This document shows, piece after piece, positions 53,503 through 63,115 of a stretch of 64,000 bases of DNA (its first letter is position 1; each line of letters begins with the position of its first letter). Source of the DNA: Paenacidovorax caeni. GTDB taxonomy: Bacteria > Pseudomonadota > Gammaproteobacteria > Burkholderiales > Burkholderiaceae_C. The notes beneath the pieces were generated by a model that ran no database searches, was not told the DNA's origin, and saw only the letters and a program-made list of their open reading frames with translations. The position numbers and the translations under genes were made by a program. The stretch is from NCBI RefSeq assembly GCF_001298675.1, contig NZ_CYIG01000031.1, positions 26,069 to 90,068 on the forward strand, in the 5' to 3' direction.

Positions 53503-54210
53503 TCACTCCGTCTCCAGCATGGTCTTGAGTAGCGGAATGGTGATGGCGCGCTGGGTGCGCAAGGCAAAGCCGTCGAGCTGCTCGAGCAGTTGCATCAGGC
53601 TGCCCAGATCGCGCGAAAAGCGGCGCAACATGTAGTCCATCACGTCGTCGCCCAGGAAAATGCCGCGCGCGTCGGCCTCCTGGCGCAGCACGGCGCGGCG
53701 CGCCGTTTCGTCGGGCAGGTGCAACTGGAACACATGGCCCCAGCCCAGGCGCGAGCGCAGGTCGTCGCGCAGCGGCAGATCGGCAGGCGGCAAGCTGCCC
53801 GCTGCCAGCACCCAGCGCGGGGTGCCGGTGGCGGGGCTGGTGGCGTTGACGAACCAGTTGAACGCCATGGCCTGCTGCGCGCAGGTGTACAGGTGCACGT
53901 CGTCAAGCAACACCGCCGCCCAGGACTCTTCGAACGCAGGCGGCTGCGCGCTGCTTGCGTCGAGCCAGCCCACAGCCAGGCCGCGCTCGCGCAGCGCCTC
54001 GCGCACGGCCTTGAGCAAATGCGTCTTGCCACAGCCGGACTCGCCCCACAGGTACATAGGCACAGCAGCGCGCAACGCGCCGCCGTTGTCGCTCTCCACC
54101 GCCAAGCGCAGGTGCTGCAGCACCGCCTCGTTGGGACCGGGAAAGAAGCGCGCCAGCGTGGGCACGGGGGCCAGGCCGATGTCCAGCGCCAATTGCTTCA
54201 TGTGGCTCAT
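53503..54210 (-). CDS. hda: DnaA regulatory inactivator Hda
   Basis: A 235-residue DnaA-like AAA+ protein that stimulates ATP hydrolysis on DnaA with the sliding clamp. Clamp-binding QLALDIG is at the N-terminus (about 5-12). Walker A WGESGCGKTHLL (about 53-64), Walker B AVLLDDVHLY (about 98-107), sensor 1 WVLAAGSLPP and the arginine-finger region RDDLRSRLGWG (about 148-158) follow. The start is MSHMKQ (54210), with a G-rich site ahead; MKQLALDIG three codons in is possible. Confidence 0.92.
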   Translation of the reverse strand: MSHMKQLALDIGLAPVPTLARFFPGPNEAVLQHLRLAVESDNGGALRAAVPMYLWGESGCGKTHLLKAVREALRERGLAVGWLDASSAQPPAFEESWAAVLLDDVHLYTCAQQAMAFNWFVNATSPATGTPRWVLAAGSLPPADLPLRDDLRSRLGWGHVFQLHLPDETARRAVLRQEADARGIFLGDDVMDYMLRRFSRDLGSLMQLLEQLDGFALRTQRAITIPLLKTMLETE

Positions 54211-54539
54211 ACCCCCGCCCCTTCAGAGCGAAGTGCGGCAAAGACTGGCATGAGGGAGGGTTGCGGCATCACAGGGGGTCGGTAAGAGCAGTCCCGGCCG
54301 TAGGCGGCTGCGGCGGGTGCAAAACGGGGCATAAGATGTTGATTTTAGTCTGGCCTGGACTCTCGCCGACGCCAACCCTTCCACCCCGACATCGCAAGAG
54401 GCCGCAAGGGTATCCATCTACCGCCCGCGGCCCCGCGCTTTGCTAATCTCGTCCAGCCCGTAGGGTTCCCGCCAGAAATGCTGTCCAGCCCACGAGACCT
54501 GCGCGCCTGGATGGACCTAACACACCGATGGAGCGGAAT
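54211..54539. other. Intergenic region hda / ggt
   Basis: 329 bases between divergent genes. I see no gene and no clear promoter consensus. Stretches are moderately AT-rich around 54325-54355, where a ggt or hda promoter could lie. Confidence 0.5.
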
Positions 54540-56492
54540 ATGCGCAAGAATGTTTTGTGGGTCATGGCGCCGCTGGCAGCGTCGCTTCTCCTGGCCAGCT
54601 GTGGCAGCAGCCACAGCCCTGACCTGATCGTAGATGACGACCCCAACAGCTGCTCAGTACTCAGCAGCAACGGCGCTCCCGTGGTCGTTGGCTCCGGCGT
54701 CAGCGGCGACCCCGCGGCCCCCGAAAAGGCATCGGGCTACAGGCTAGGCCTGACGGCCAAATATTCCAGCAAATACATGGTCGTTGCCAATACGCCGTTG
54801 GCCACCAAGGCGGGGTGCGACGTCCTCAAGGCCGGTGGATCGGCAGTGGATGCAGCCGTGGCCATGCAGGCCGTTCTGGGCCTGGTGGAGCCACAGTCCA
54901 GCACCATCGCAGGCAGCGCGTTCATGCTGTACTACGACGCCAAGAGCAAGAAGGTGGTCGCCTATGACGGGCGCGAGACCGCTCCAGCCGCCGCCACCGG
55001 CTACTACCTGGCGCGCCAGGACCAAGCCAACCCTGATTCGCCCCCACCCGTGCCGTCGGCGCGGCGCAGTGGCCGCTCCATTGGCGTGCCTGGCGTGATG
55101 CGCATGCTCGACATGGCGCACAAGGAACATGGCGTACTCGCCTGGAGCGGCCTGTTCGACTACGGCATCAAGCTCTCGACCAACGGCTTCCAGATCCCCG
55201 GCCGCCTGGGCGATGCCATCGCCAGCAACGCCAGCAATCTGGCGCTGGACGCCAACGCGATGGCGACCTATTTCAATGCCGATGGCTCACCCCGCAAAAC
55301 GGGCGACACCATGACGAACCTGCCCTACGCGAGGACGCTGAAGGCGCTGGCCTCGCAGGGCGCAGACGCCCTCTACACGGGGGACATCGCCAAGGCCATT
55401 GTCGCCAAGGCCGCCCAATCTGTAGGGGACGACGCCGCCAAGACGCCCATCACCCCCAGCCTGATGACTTTGACCGACTTGGCCGCCTACCGGGCCAAGA
55501 AGCGCGACCCGGTTTGCACCACCTACCGCGACGCTTACCACGTATGCACCATGGCGCCCCCCTCCTCCGGCGGCATCGCGATCGCGCAGTCGCTGGGCAT
55601 CCTGGGCCAATTCAACCTGGCGCCCTACGCGCCGACGAACCCCAGCAACGAAGGCGGCGTGCCCGGCGTGATGGGCGTGCATCTGGTATCCGAGGCTGAG
55701 CGCCTGGCCTATGCCGACCGCGACAAATACGTGGCCGACACCGACTTCGTGCCGCTGCCGGCCCAAGGCCTGGCTTCGCTGCTGAGCCCCGACTACCTCA
55801 AGCAGCGCGCCCGCCTGATCAATCCGGACAAGAGCATGGGTACAGCCACCGCCGGCGATTTCGGCACGGTGCCCGTGGGCGTCGACAAGACGGTGGAGCA
55901 CGGAACCACCCACTTCTCCGTGGTGGACGCCTATGGCAACGTGGTGTCGATGACGACGACGGTGGAGTCGAGCATGGGCTCCTTTCACATGGTCGAAGGC
56001 TTCCTGCTGACCAACCAACTCACGGACTTCTCTGCCACGCCAGTGGATGCGGCTGGCCTGCCCGTTGCCAACCGCGTGGCCCCTGGCAAACGCCCGCGCA
56101 GCACCATGGCGCCAACGCTGGTATTCAAGGGCAGCGCGCCAGGCGACTTCCTGATGGCCACCGGCTCGCCGGGCGGCGGCGCCATCATCCAGTACGTGTT
56201 GAAAACCGTAGTAGGGGCGCTGGACTGGCGGCTGGATGCCCAACAGGCCACGTCGCTGGTCAACTTCGGTGCGTCTAACAGCGCCAACACAGGCGTAGAC
56301 GGCTCCAACACCACGCTCGACGCGGCAGGGCTGGTCAACGGCCTCAAGGCCAAGGGCCACACAGTATCCACAGCCGCCCAGTCCAGCGGCGTGGCCACCA
56401 TCATCCGCGTAACCAAGGACGGCAAGCCGCAACTGGAGGGCGGGGCCGACCCTCGGCGCGAAGGCATCGTGCTGGGCGACGGGGCCCTCTGA
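54540..56492 (+). CDS. ggt: Gamma-glutamyltransferase, lipoprotein
   Basis: A 650-residue self-processing Ntn-hydrolase that cleaves glutathione and other gamma-glutamyl compounds. It begins with a lipoprotein signal (LLLASC; Cys about residue 21). GGSAVDAAVAMQAVLGLVEPQ (about 98-118) is typical. The autocleavage/catalytic Thr is T456 in HGTTHFSVVD, and TGSPGGGAIIQYVL (about 540) lines the gamma-glutamyl site. GGAG 8 bases upstream favours ATG 54540 over ATG 54528. A lipobox suggests membrane anchoring rather than the free periplasmic form of E. coli. Confidence 0.92.
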   Translation: MRKNVLWVMAPLAASLLLASCGSSHSPDLIVDDDPNSCSVLSSNGAPVVVGSGVSGDPAAPEKASGYRLGLTAKYSSKYMVVANTPLATKAGCDVLKAGGSAVDAAVAMQAVLGLVEPQSSTIAGSAFMLYYDAKSKKVVAYDGRETAPAAATGYYLARQDQANPDSPPPVPSARRSGRSIGVPGVMRMLDMAHKEHGVLAWSGLFDYGIKLSTNGFQIPGRLGDAIASNASNLALDANAMATYFNADGSPRKTGDTMTNLPYARTLKALASQGADALYTGDIAKAIVAKAAQSVGDDAAKTPITPSLMTLTDLAAYRAKKRDPVCTTYRDAYHVCTMAPPSSGGIAIAQSLGILGQFNLAPYAPTNPSNEGGVPGVMGVHLVSEAERLAYADRDKYVADTDFVPLPAQGLASLLSPDYLKQRARLINPDKSMGTATAGDFGTVPVGVDKTVEHGTTHFSVVDAYGNVVSMTTTVESSMGSFHMVEGFLLTNQLTDFSATPVDAAGLPVANRVAPGKRPRSTMAPTLVFKGSAPGDFLMATGSPGGGAIIQYVLKTVVGALDWRLDAQQATSLVNFGASNSANTGVDGSNTTLDAAGLVNGLKAKGHTVSTAAQSSGVATIIRVTKDGKPQLEGGADPRREGIVLGDGAL

Positions 56493-56513
56493 GCCCACCA
56501 GTCCCCTGCAATC

Positions 56514-56543
56514 AAGCCCTGCACGTGCGGCAGGGCTTTTTTC
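56514..56543 (+). terminator. Terminator of ggt
   Basis: AAGCCCTGC / GCAGGGCTT stem with a 7-base loop and T6, 22 bases after the stop. Confidence 0.9.
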
Positions 56544-56641
56544 TTGCACTACCGCTGCCAACGGACATTCCAGCACCTTAGGATGCCGCCGCCCCTAAAA
56601 TCGCTGGTTTGGGCCGACCCGCCAACCACGCTTTGAATTCC

Positions 56642-57682
56642 ATGAGCTCCTCTGCCACCCCTCCCATTTCGTACAAAGACGCCGGCGTTGACATCGACGC
56701 GGGCGACGCGCTGGTCGAGCGCATCAAGCCGCTGGCCAAGAAGACCCTGCGCGAAGGCGTGATGGCCGGCATCGGCGGCTTCGGCGCGCTGTTTGAGGTG
56801 CCCAAGCGCTACCAGGAGCCGGTGCTGGTGAGCGGCACCGACGGCGTGGGCACCAAGCTCAAACTGGCCTTCGAGTGGAACATGCACGACACCGTGGGCA
56901 TTGACCTCGTGGCCATGAGCGTGAACGACGTGCTGGTGCAAGGCGCCGAACCGCTGTTTTTCCTGGACTACTTTGCCTGCGGCAAGTTGGACGTGGACAC
57001 CGCAGCAGCGGTGGTGGGCGGCATTGCCAAAGGCTGCGAGCTGAGCGGCTGCGCGCTGATCGGCGGCGAAACCGCTGAAATGCCCGGCATGTACCCCGCC
57101 GGCGAATACGATCTGGCTGGTTTTGCCGTTGGTGCTGTGGAAAAGTCCAAGATCCTCACTGGCGCCAATGTGCAAGCGGGCGACGTGGTGCTGGGCCTGG
57201 CCTCCAGCGGTGTGCACTCCAACGGCTTCAGCCTGGTGCGCAAGTGCATTGAACGTGCAGGTGCCGACGTGCCCGCCACCCTGGACGGCAAGCCGTTCAA
57301 GCAAGCCATCATGGAGCCCACCCGCCTGTACGTGAAGAACGTGCTGGCTGCGCTGGCCGCCCACCCCATCAAGGCACTGGCCCACATCACGGGTGGCGGC
57401 CTGCTGGAGAACATCCCACGCGTGCTGCCCGAGGGCCTGGCCGCGCACCTGCAAGCGGGCAGCTGGCCGCAGACCGAGCTGTTCGCCTGGCTGCAAAAGA
57501 CGGCGGGTATCGACGACATCGAAATGAACCGCACCTTCAACAACGGCATCGGCATGGTGGTGGTGGTGTCTGCTGACGCCGCCGAGGCCACAGCCGCCAC
57601 GCTGCGCGGCCTGGGCGAGAGTGTGTACACCATCGGCACCATCGCCGCACGCGGCACCGGCGCAGCCGTCACGGTGGGCTGA
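56642..57682 (+). CDS. purM: Phosphoribosylformylglycinamidine cyclo-ligase (AIR synthetase)
   Basis: Purine biosynthesis enzyme of 346 residues that closes the imidazole ring of AIR using [23 protein letters not shown] (about 8-27), [15 protein letters not shown] (about 62-76), [14 protein letters not shown] (about 138-151) and [16 protein letters not shown] (about 248-263) are family hallmarks. ATG 56642 is chosen over a weak upstream codon. Separated by 9 bases from the AI-2E-family gene. Confidence 0.96.
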   Translation: MSSSATPPISYKDAGVDIDAGDALVERIKPLAKKTLREGVMAGIGGFGALFEVPKRYQEPVLVSGTDGVGTKLKLAFEWNMHDTVGIDLVAMSVNDVLVQGAEPLFFLDYFACGKLDVDTAAAVVGGIAKGCELSGCALIGGETAEMPGMYPAGEYDLAGFAVGAVEKSKILTGANVQAGDVVLGLASSGVHSNGFSLVRKCIERAGADVPATLDGKPFKQAIMEPTRLYVKNVLAALAAHPIKALAHITGGGLLENIPRVLPEGLAAHLQAGSWPQTELFAWLQKTAGIDDIEMNRTFNNGIGMVVVVSADAAEATAATLRGLGESVYTIGTIAARGTGAAVTVG

Positions 57683-57691
57683 CCCGGCGCC

Positions 57692-58729
57692 ATGCCACCG
57701 AACACCGCGCACAACGCGCGCGGCGTGCAGATCGCCAGTTACCTGCTGATGGCCGCAGCCCTGCTGCTGGTCATGGAGCGCGGCTTGCTGCCCGGGCTGT
57801 TGTGCGCCTGCCTGGGCTTTCTGGTCACGCGCTGGCTGGCGCCGCGCCTGGCGCGGCTGCGGCGCAAGCTCCCCGGCAGCAAAGGTGCCTCTCGCGCTGG
57901 CCAAATAGCCGCCGCCACATTGGTCATCCTCGCACCACTGCTGCTGATGGCACTGGCGCTGTCGCACTCGCGCTCCTACATCGTCTCGGCGCCAGCGCAG
58001 TACCGCGAACTGCTCGACTTCATGGCACGCACCGTGCTGGAGCTGCGGCTGAAGCTGCCGCCCGACATCGCCACACAACTGCCCGAGGGCGCAGCCGACA
58101 TCCAGCGCAGCATCGCCAGCTACCTGGCTGCCAAGTCCGGCGCCCTGGCCACTGCTGGCCGAGCCTGGCTGGGCGGCCTGTTGCACGCTTATGTCGGCCT
58201 GCTCATCGGAGCCCTGGCCGCCGTGCGCCAACCGGGGCTGGCGCGCAGGCCGCTGGCGCAGGCACTGTCGCAGCGCATCCGCTTGCTGGGCGAGGCCTTC
58301 CGCCAGATAGTGGCTGCGCAGTTCTGGATTGCGGCTTTCAACACCGCGCTCACCGCACTGTTCCTGCTCGTACTGCTGCCGCTGTGGAAACTGGAGCTGC
58401 CCTACACGCCGGCGCTCATCACGCTCACTTTCCTGGCCGGGCTGATCCCCATCGTGGGCAACCTGCTGTGCAACGTGGTCATCACCATCGTCGGCCTCTC
58501 GGTATCGCCCATGGCGGCGCTGGCCTGCCTGGGCTTCCTGGTGCTGATTCACAAGGCCGAGTACGTCATCAATGCCAAGGTCGTGGGACGGCGCACGCAC
58601 ATGGGCGTGTGGGAGTTGCTGGCGGTAATGTTCACGGCAGAGGCCGTCTTCGGCCCGGCGGGGCTGGTGGCCGCACCGCTGATGTACGCCTACCTCAAAA
58701 AAGAGCTGCAGGCGACGCATCTCGTATAG
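57692..58729 (+). CDS. AI-2E family transporter (PerM/YhhT-like)
   Basis: A 345-residue membrane protein with about eight hydrophobic segments and a periplasmic region near 90-150. The C-terminal signature LAGLIPIVGNLLCNVVITIVGL (about 248-269) and FGPAGLVAAPLMYAYL (about 320-335) mark the AI-2E_transport family. Members export autoinducer-2, exchange Na+/H+ or do neither, so the substrate is open. Likely co-transcribed with purM, an arrangement also seen in relatives with hda (purM - permease - hda), here with hda displaced. Confidence 0.83.
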   Translation: MPPNTAHNARGVQIASYLLMAAALLLVMERGLLPGLLCACLGFLVTRWLAPRLARLRRKLPGSKGASRAGQIAAATLVILAPLLLMALALSHSRSYIVSAPAQYRELLDFMARTVLELRLKLPPDIATQLPEGAADIQRSIASYLAAKSGALATAGRAWLGGLLHAYVGLLIGALAAVRQPGLARRPLAQALSQRIRLLGEAFRQIVAAQFWIAAFNTALTALFLLVLLPLWKLELPYTPALITLTFLAGLIPIVGNLLCNVVITIVGLSVSPMAALACLGFLVLIHKAEYVINAKVVGRRTHMGVWELLAVMFTAEAVFGPAGLVAAPLMYAYLKKELQATHLV

Positions 58730-58920
58730 ACGCCTTGCGACAGCGCCATGCCTAGCGGCAGCATGGGTGCCCAAGCACTATTTCGCTGGATGCGCTGCGC
58801 TGACCGCGACAGCCGGGTCTTCGCAAACCCCTTGGCATTGGGCTATGCTGGCTGGCGGTGCCACAGGCACTTTTGTATTTCCGTCAGACCCTTCAAGACA
58901 TAAGTTAAGGAAGACAACGC

Positions 58921-59310
58921 ATGACCATTCTCGTCGCCTATGTGGCCCGCCCGGAAGGCCAGGCCGCGCTGGACAAAGGTATCGAAATCGCCACCCGCCG
59001 CAATGAGCGGCTCCTGATCGTCAACGCCGGCCCGGGCGGCGGGCAGGACGAAGCCATCGTCAACGGCTACGAAGTCGAGCGCGTCGAAGAACGCCTGGCG
59101 AAGCTGCCCGTTCAGGCCGAGTTCAAGCAGTTCGTGCGCGGCAACAGCACTATCGACGAAATCATTGGGCTGGTGGAGTCGCAGCAGGTGTCTGTGCTCG
59201 TCATTGGCCTGCGCAAGCGCACTGCCGTAGGCAAGCTGCTGCTGGGCAGCATGGCCCAGGAAATTTTGATGACTGCACCCTGCCCGGTGCTGGCCGTCAA
59301 GGCAAGCTGA
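58921..59310 (+). CDS. Universal stress protein, UspA family
   Basis: A 129-residue single Usp domain. The ATP-binding type motif is present near the end: VIGLRKRTAVGKLLLGSMAQEIL (G-2x-G-9x-G style, about 97-119), then CPVLAVKAS. It begins MTILVAYVARPEGQAAL. A good AAGGA site precedes the ATG; the 190-base upstream gap holds no recognisable gene. Confidence 0.87.
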   Translation: MTILVAYVARPEGQAALDKGIEIATRRNERLLIVNAGPGGGQDEAIVNGYEVERVEERLAKLPVQAEFKQFVRGNSTIDEIIGLVESQQVSVLVIGLRKRTAVGKLLLGSMAQEILMTAPCPVLAVKAS

Positions 59311-59313
59311 GTT

Positions 59314-60162
59314 TCAGCCTCCGCGCAGTGCCCCCAGGCGCTGCGCGATTTCCCCGGCCTCGGTGCCCTGCCGCACGGCATGGGCCAGGTAGGCCTCCAG
59401 GTCGGCGACAGCCTGCTGTGTATGCCCGCAGGCCGCATGCGCCAAACCGCGGTCGCGGCGCTCGTCCCACATCTCTGGCTGCAGTATGACCAGGCGGTCA
59501 AGCACCGACAGCAAGCGCGGATAGTCCTTCTGCGACTGGTGAATTTCCTTGAGGTTACGCAGCATGCGCGCCAAGATGTCACGCGGCGTCGCAGCCTGCA
59601 GGTACAAGCCTAGCGGAGGCTCCTCATCGCCCAGCACACCTTCGCGGCGCTGGTAGGGCGCAAGCCGCTCCAGCAGTTCCTCGCGTGAGAGCGACTGTCC
59701 TGTGAGCGGATCCAGCACGGCCTGCCCCAGGGGCAGCAGCGCCTTCACCATGAAATGCCCCGGGAACGCAACGCCGCGCACCTGCAACCCTAGGCCCTGG
59801 GCCAGCTCCATCCACAGTACCGCCAGCGAAACCGGTATGCCCCGGCGCGTGCGCAACACGGCGTTGAGGTAGCTGTTCTCGGGATCGTAGTAGTTGTTGA
59901 CGTTGCCGCCAAAGCCCAGGTCTCCATAGAAGAACTGGTTCAGCACCTGCAGGCGCTGCAGCGACGCAGCATCCGGCGCGAGCCGTCGACGCAGACGCGC
60001 CTGCAGTTGGTCAACATCCCCCAGGAGCTGCTGCACGTCGAGTTCTGGATACTCATCATGGGCCACGCAGGCAGCGGCCTCAAGCAGCGGGAAGTGCTCG
60101 TCGCTCTGCACCAGGGTGGCGAAATATTCAAGTGCCGTGGGGGCGCTGTAGCGCAAGGTCAT
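59314..60162 (-). CDS. SirB1-family transglutaminase-like/TPR protein
   Basis: A 282-residue protein of the SirB1/YchA family (DUF1338-like transglutaminase core then TPR). LNQFFYGDLGFGGNVNNYYDPENS (about 73-96) and RRGIPVSLAVLWMELAQGLGL (about 105-125) are the conserved core, followed by VAFPGHFMVKA with a His. TPR-like repeats end the protein (about 190-280). Function unknown. The gene lies between the usp gene (convergent) and murJ (same strand). Confidence 0.8.
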   Translation of the reverse strand: MTLRYSAPTALEYFATLVQSDEHFPLLEAAACVAHDEYPELDVQQLLGDVDQLQARLRRRLAPDAASLQRLQVLNQFFYGDLGFGGNVNNYYDPENSYLNAVLRTRRGIPVSLAVLWMELAQGLGLQVRGVAFPGHFMVKALLPLGQAVLDPLTGQSLSREELLERLAPYQRREGVLGDEEPPLGLYLQAATPRDILARMLRNLKEIHQSQKDYPRLLSVLDRLVILQPEMWDERRDRGLAHAACGHTQQAVADLEAYLAHAVRQGTEAGEIAQRLGALRGG

Positions 60163-60216
60163 GGCTTGGTTGTAAGGTGGCGGCGGGGCTGCGTCAAGCC
60201 AAGCCCCCCGAAAAAA

Positions 60217-61782
60217 TCAGCGGCGCAGCAGCTGCCGCAATTTCAGCCCAGCGGCCCACAGGGCACCAAAATACAGCAGCACGGCAGCTGCCAGCACGCC
60301 CGCGAGCAAGGCCACGCGCTGGCCGGCATGCGCGCGCAAGCCGATCCAGTCGAAGGACTGGGACGCCGCCACCAGCAGCAGCGCCATGAGCGTACTCGCC
60401 GCCACAACCTGTAGCACATAGCGCCCCCAGCCCGGCTGAGGCCGGTAGCTGCCACGCCGCAGCAGGCCGATGAGCAACCACACAGCATTCACCAGCGCCG
60501 CCAGGCCAATCGACAAGGCCAGACCGGCATGCTGCACCCAAGGCACAAGCGCCAAATTCAGCACCTGCGTGATGACAAGCACAGCCATGGCAATGCGCAC
60601 CGGTGTGCGGATGTCCTGGCTCGCGTAGTAGCCCGGTGCCAGCACCTTGATCGCTACGAGCCCGAGCAGGCCCACGCCATAGCCCGCGAGAGCGCGGCCA
60701 ATCTCGCCGACATCGGCATCACGCAGCGCACCGTAGTGGAACAGCGTGGCCACCAGCGGATCGGCCAGTGTCAGCAGCCCCACGGCGCAGGGCACCGCCA
60801 GCAGCACGACGATGCGCAGCCCCCAGTCCAGCATGGCCGAATAGCGCGCGGCGTCACCCGCTGCCTTGGCTGCCGCCAACTGGGGCGTAAGCACCACGCC
60901 AAGCGCCACACCCAGCAGGGCCGTCGGGAACTCCATCAGCCGGTCCGCGTAGAACAACCAGGTCACGCTGCCCGGCGCCAGGTAAGAGGCAATCTGGGTA
61001 TTGATCATCAGCGAAATCTGGGCCACACCCACGCCGAGCAGCGCAGGTGCCATCAGCTTGAGGATGCGGCGCACGCCCTCATCGCCATATGCAGCACGCA
61101 CTGCAGCCCACGTCACCCCGATGCGCGGCAACAGCCCCATGCGGTACAACGCAGGCAGCTGCGCTGCCAGCTGCAGCACCCCGCCCAGCACCACGCCTCC
61201 AGCCATGGCATAGATGGGCTCTATGCCACGCGCGGCGAATTGCGGCGCACCAAACCAGGCCGCCGCGATCATGCACAGGTTGAGCAGTACCGGGGTGGCC
61301 GCCGGCACAGCGAACCGCTTCCAGGTGTTCAGCACCCCGGCGGCCAACGCCACCAGCGACATGAAGCCGATGTAAGGAAACATCCAGCGCGTCATGAGTA
61401 CCGCAGCCTGGTAGCTCTCGGGGTTTTGGCGCAGGCCGCTCGCCAGCAGCCACACCAGCACCGGCGCCCCCACCACGCCCAGCACACAGGTCAGCAGCAG
61501 CACCCAGGCCAATACCGTCGCCACGCTGTCAATGAGATGGCGGGTGGCCTCCTCCCCATGCTGTGCCTTGGAGGCTGCAAGTACAGGCACGAAGGCCTGG
61601 CTGAACGCACCTTCGGCAAACAGGCGTCGAAACAGGTTGGGAATGCGGAAAGCGACGTTGAACGCGTCGGTGAGCGCATTAGCGCCGAAGATCGACGCCA
61701 TAAGGAGATCGCGTGCCAGGCCCGTCACCCGGGAGGCGAGGGTCAGCAGCGAAACAGTGGAGGCAGCTTTGAACAGAGACAC
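60217..61782 (-). CDS. murJ: Lipid II flippase MurJ
   Basis: A 521-residue inner-membrane protein with 14 membrane segments that moves lipid II across the membrane for peptidoglycan synthesis. Family pieces: SLLTLASRVTGLARDLLMAS (about 11-30), NALTDAFNVAFRIPNLFRRLFAEGAFSQAFVP-type region (about 35-66; essential Arg residues) and VLAPGYYASQDIRTPVRIA (about 385-403). GTG start at 61782. Divergent from rpsT, an arrangement common in beta- and gamma-proteobacteria. Confidence 0.94.
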   Translation of the reverse strand: MSLFKAASTVSLLTLASRVTGLARDLLMASIFGANALTDAFNVAFRIPNLFRRLFAEGAFSQAFVPVLAASKAQHGEEATRHLIDSVATVLAWVLLLTCVLGVVGAPVLVWLLASGLRQNPESYQAAVLMTRWMFPYIGFMSLVALAAGVLNTWKRFAVPAATPVLLNLCMIAAAWFGAPQFAARGIEPIYAMAGGVVLGGVLQLAAQLPALYRMGLLPRIGVTWAAVRAAYGDEGVRRILKLMAPALLGVGVAQISLMINTQIASYLAPGSVTWLFYADRLMEFPTALLGVALGVVLTPQLAAAKAAGDAARYSAMLDWGLRIVVLLAVPCAVGLLTLADPLVATLFHYGALRDADVGEIGRALAGYGVGLLGLVAIKVLAPGYYASQDIRTPVRIAMAVLVITQVLNLALVPWVQHAGLALSIGLAALVNAVWLLIGLLRRGSYRPQPGWGRYVLQVVAASTLMALLLVAASQSFDWIGLRAHAGQRVALLAGVLAAAVLLYFGALWAAGLKLRQLLRR

Positions 61783-61834
61783 CGGCGGGAGTGTATGCGC
61801 AGGACTGGCGCCTGCCCGCCGAACAGGCCCGGGT

Positions 61835-61858
61835 TATAATGCTCGGCTTTGCTGACAT
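61835..61858 (+). promoter_or_regulatory. rpsT promoter region with motif shared with rpsU
   Basis: TATAAT (61835-61840) followed by GCTCGGCTTTGCTGACAT. It matches the rpsU promoter-proximal sequence at 20 of 24 positions. The -35 is weak. Confidence 0.65.
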
Positions 61859-61885
61859 CATCCTCAGACACAAGGAACACATACC

Positions 61886-62185
61886 ATGGCATCTGCTAAG
61901 CCGAAGAAAAAGAACCCCCGCCTGGCATCGGGCCGCAAGCGCGCGCGCCAAGGCGTCAAACTGAACGCAGCCAACACCTCGCTGCGCTCGAAGTACCGCA
62001 CCGCCGTCAAGAACGTCGAGAAGGCCGTCCTGGCCGGCGACAAGACCAAGGCCACCGAACTGTTCGCCAAGGCCCAGTCCGTGCTCGACACCATCGCCGA
62101 CAAGGGCATCTTCCACAAGAACAAGGCTGCTCGCGACAAGAGCCGTCTGTCCGCAAAGGTCAAGGCCCTGGCACTGGCCGCCTGA
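61886..62185 (+). CDS. rpsT: 30S ribosomal protein S20
   Basis: A 99-residue basic, helical 16S-binding protein. It begins [22 protein letters not shown] and has the family stretch [15 protein letters not shown] and [20 protein letters not shown]. Full length, with terminator following. Confidence 0.97.
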   Translation: MASAKPKKKNPRLASGRKRARQGVKLNAANTSLRSKYRTAVKNVEKAVLAGDKTKATELFAKAQSVLDTIADKGIFHKNKAARDKSRLSAKVKALALAA

Positions 62186-62509
62186 CCCTTTCAGGCAATC
62201 GCACGGGTGGCCCCGGCCACCCGCCGTTTGTAACGGGTGCGCTGTCAGCAAAACGGAAAAACCGCCTTCGGGCGGTTTTTTTGTGGGTGTTGGGTGTTAA
62301 TACGCAGATGACCAAAACCCCATAAAAACAACAACTTGCGGCGTTTTTCGTTAGGTCCGAAAGAACATTAGAGTCCAGCAAGTAGCCCCTTGGAGCAGGG
62401 TGTCTCAGTCAGGCGTAAGCAGTGCGTGGGGGCTGCAGTCGAGGAAGCCAAAGCGGCCTGGGCGACTCGGAGTAGCTACACGACACAACATCACTTCAGG
62501 TAGCCCTTC
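62186..62509. other. Intergenic region after rpsT
   Basis: Contains the rpsT terminator and then about 225 bases with visibly lower GC, no gene and no repeat that I can identify. It marks the change from core chromosome to the accessory-looking end of the window. Confidence 0.5.
62257..62282 (+). terminator. Terminator of rpsT
   Basis: AAAACCGCC-TTCG-GGCGGTTTT, a stable UUCG tetraloop hairpin followed by T's. Confidence 0.93.
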
Positions 62510-63115
62510 TTGAGCGTTCCCCATCGTCGATGCTTGCTAGCTGCGCTTTCCGCGAGCTTGCTCACGGCTGGCTGTGCCAGCCTTTCAGGAGACCCGTCTG
62601 CGTCTATTGGAACAGGGGCTCGTCACATGCTCACAGCCTATGCAGGCTGGGACAGCCCTGATTTCGTGTTCTTGGATTTTCGCTACTTTCTGGACGGAAA
62701 GCAGATTGCGGGAGACAACCGCAGCTTTGTTAAAAGGGTCGAAAGCCGCGGCTATTCAGGCCCAGGGGAAGAGAGCACTCGGGTAGGTGACACCGTGTAC
62801 ATCAAGTGGCGGCACAAGCCCACCGGCACCGTGCATGAAAACACCATTGACTTGCGAGGGCGCTTGCCTGCCCCCGTGAAAGATGGTGGTGCCCTCTATT
62901 TCGTTCTTGCGCACGAAACCGTTCACATTTATTTAGCGGGCCCCGCTCAGCACTGGGAAAACCGCAAGCCTATTTACGGCTGTAGTGCGCTGCACGCCGC
63001 TTCAAAAGCAAGTCCGTCCCCAGATAACAGTGCTCGCGCCTATTACTGCGCCCGCACGGTGTGGAAGGTATTCCCCGAACAAAAACTCATCAACGTCCCC
63101 CAGATGACACCGTGA
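62510..63115 (+). CDS. Orphan lipoprotein of unknown function
   Basis: A 201-residue protein whose best start is TTG 62510, which gives a standard lipoprotein signal: HRRCLLAALSASLLTAGC with lipobox TAGC (Cys 22). The remainder has about seven beta-strand-like stretches (DFVFLDFRYFLDGKQIAG, DTVYIKWRHKPTGTVHENTI, LYFVLAHETVHIYLAGP) and four scattered cysteines. I do not recognise a family. Codon use is less GC-biased than in its neighbours, and it stands alone beside an insertion element, so recent acquisition is possible. ATG 62627 is the only ATG alternative and would delete the signal. Confidence 0.55.
   Translation: MSVPHRRCLLAALSASLLTAGCASLSGDPSASIGTGARHMLTAYAGWDSPDFVFLDFRYFLDGKQIAGDNRSFVKRVESRGYSGPGEESTRVGDTVYIKWRHKPTGTVHENTIDLRGRLPAPVKDGGALYFVLAHETVHIYLAGPAQHWENRKPIYGCSALHAASKASPSPDNSARAYYCARTVWKVFPEQKLINVPQMTP

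Noticed and set aside
56549..58774. 741-codon minus-strand frame opposite purM and the AI-2E-family gene
   Set aside because: Antisense shadow; both plus-strand genes are unmistakable.
58730..58920. Possible small gene upstream of the universal stress protein gene
   Set aside because: The only frame overlaps the usp start out of frame and lacks a ribosome site.
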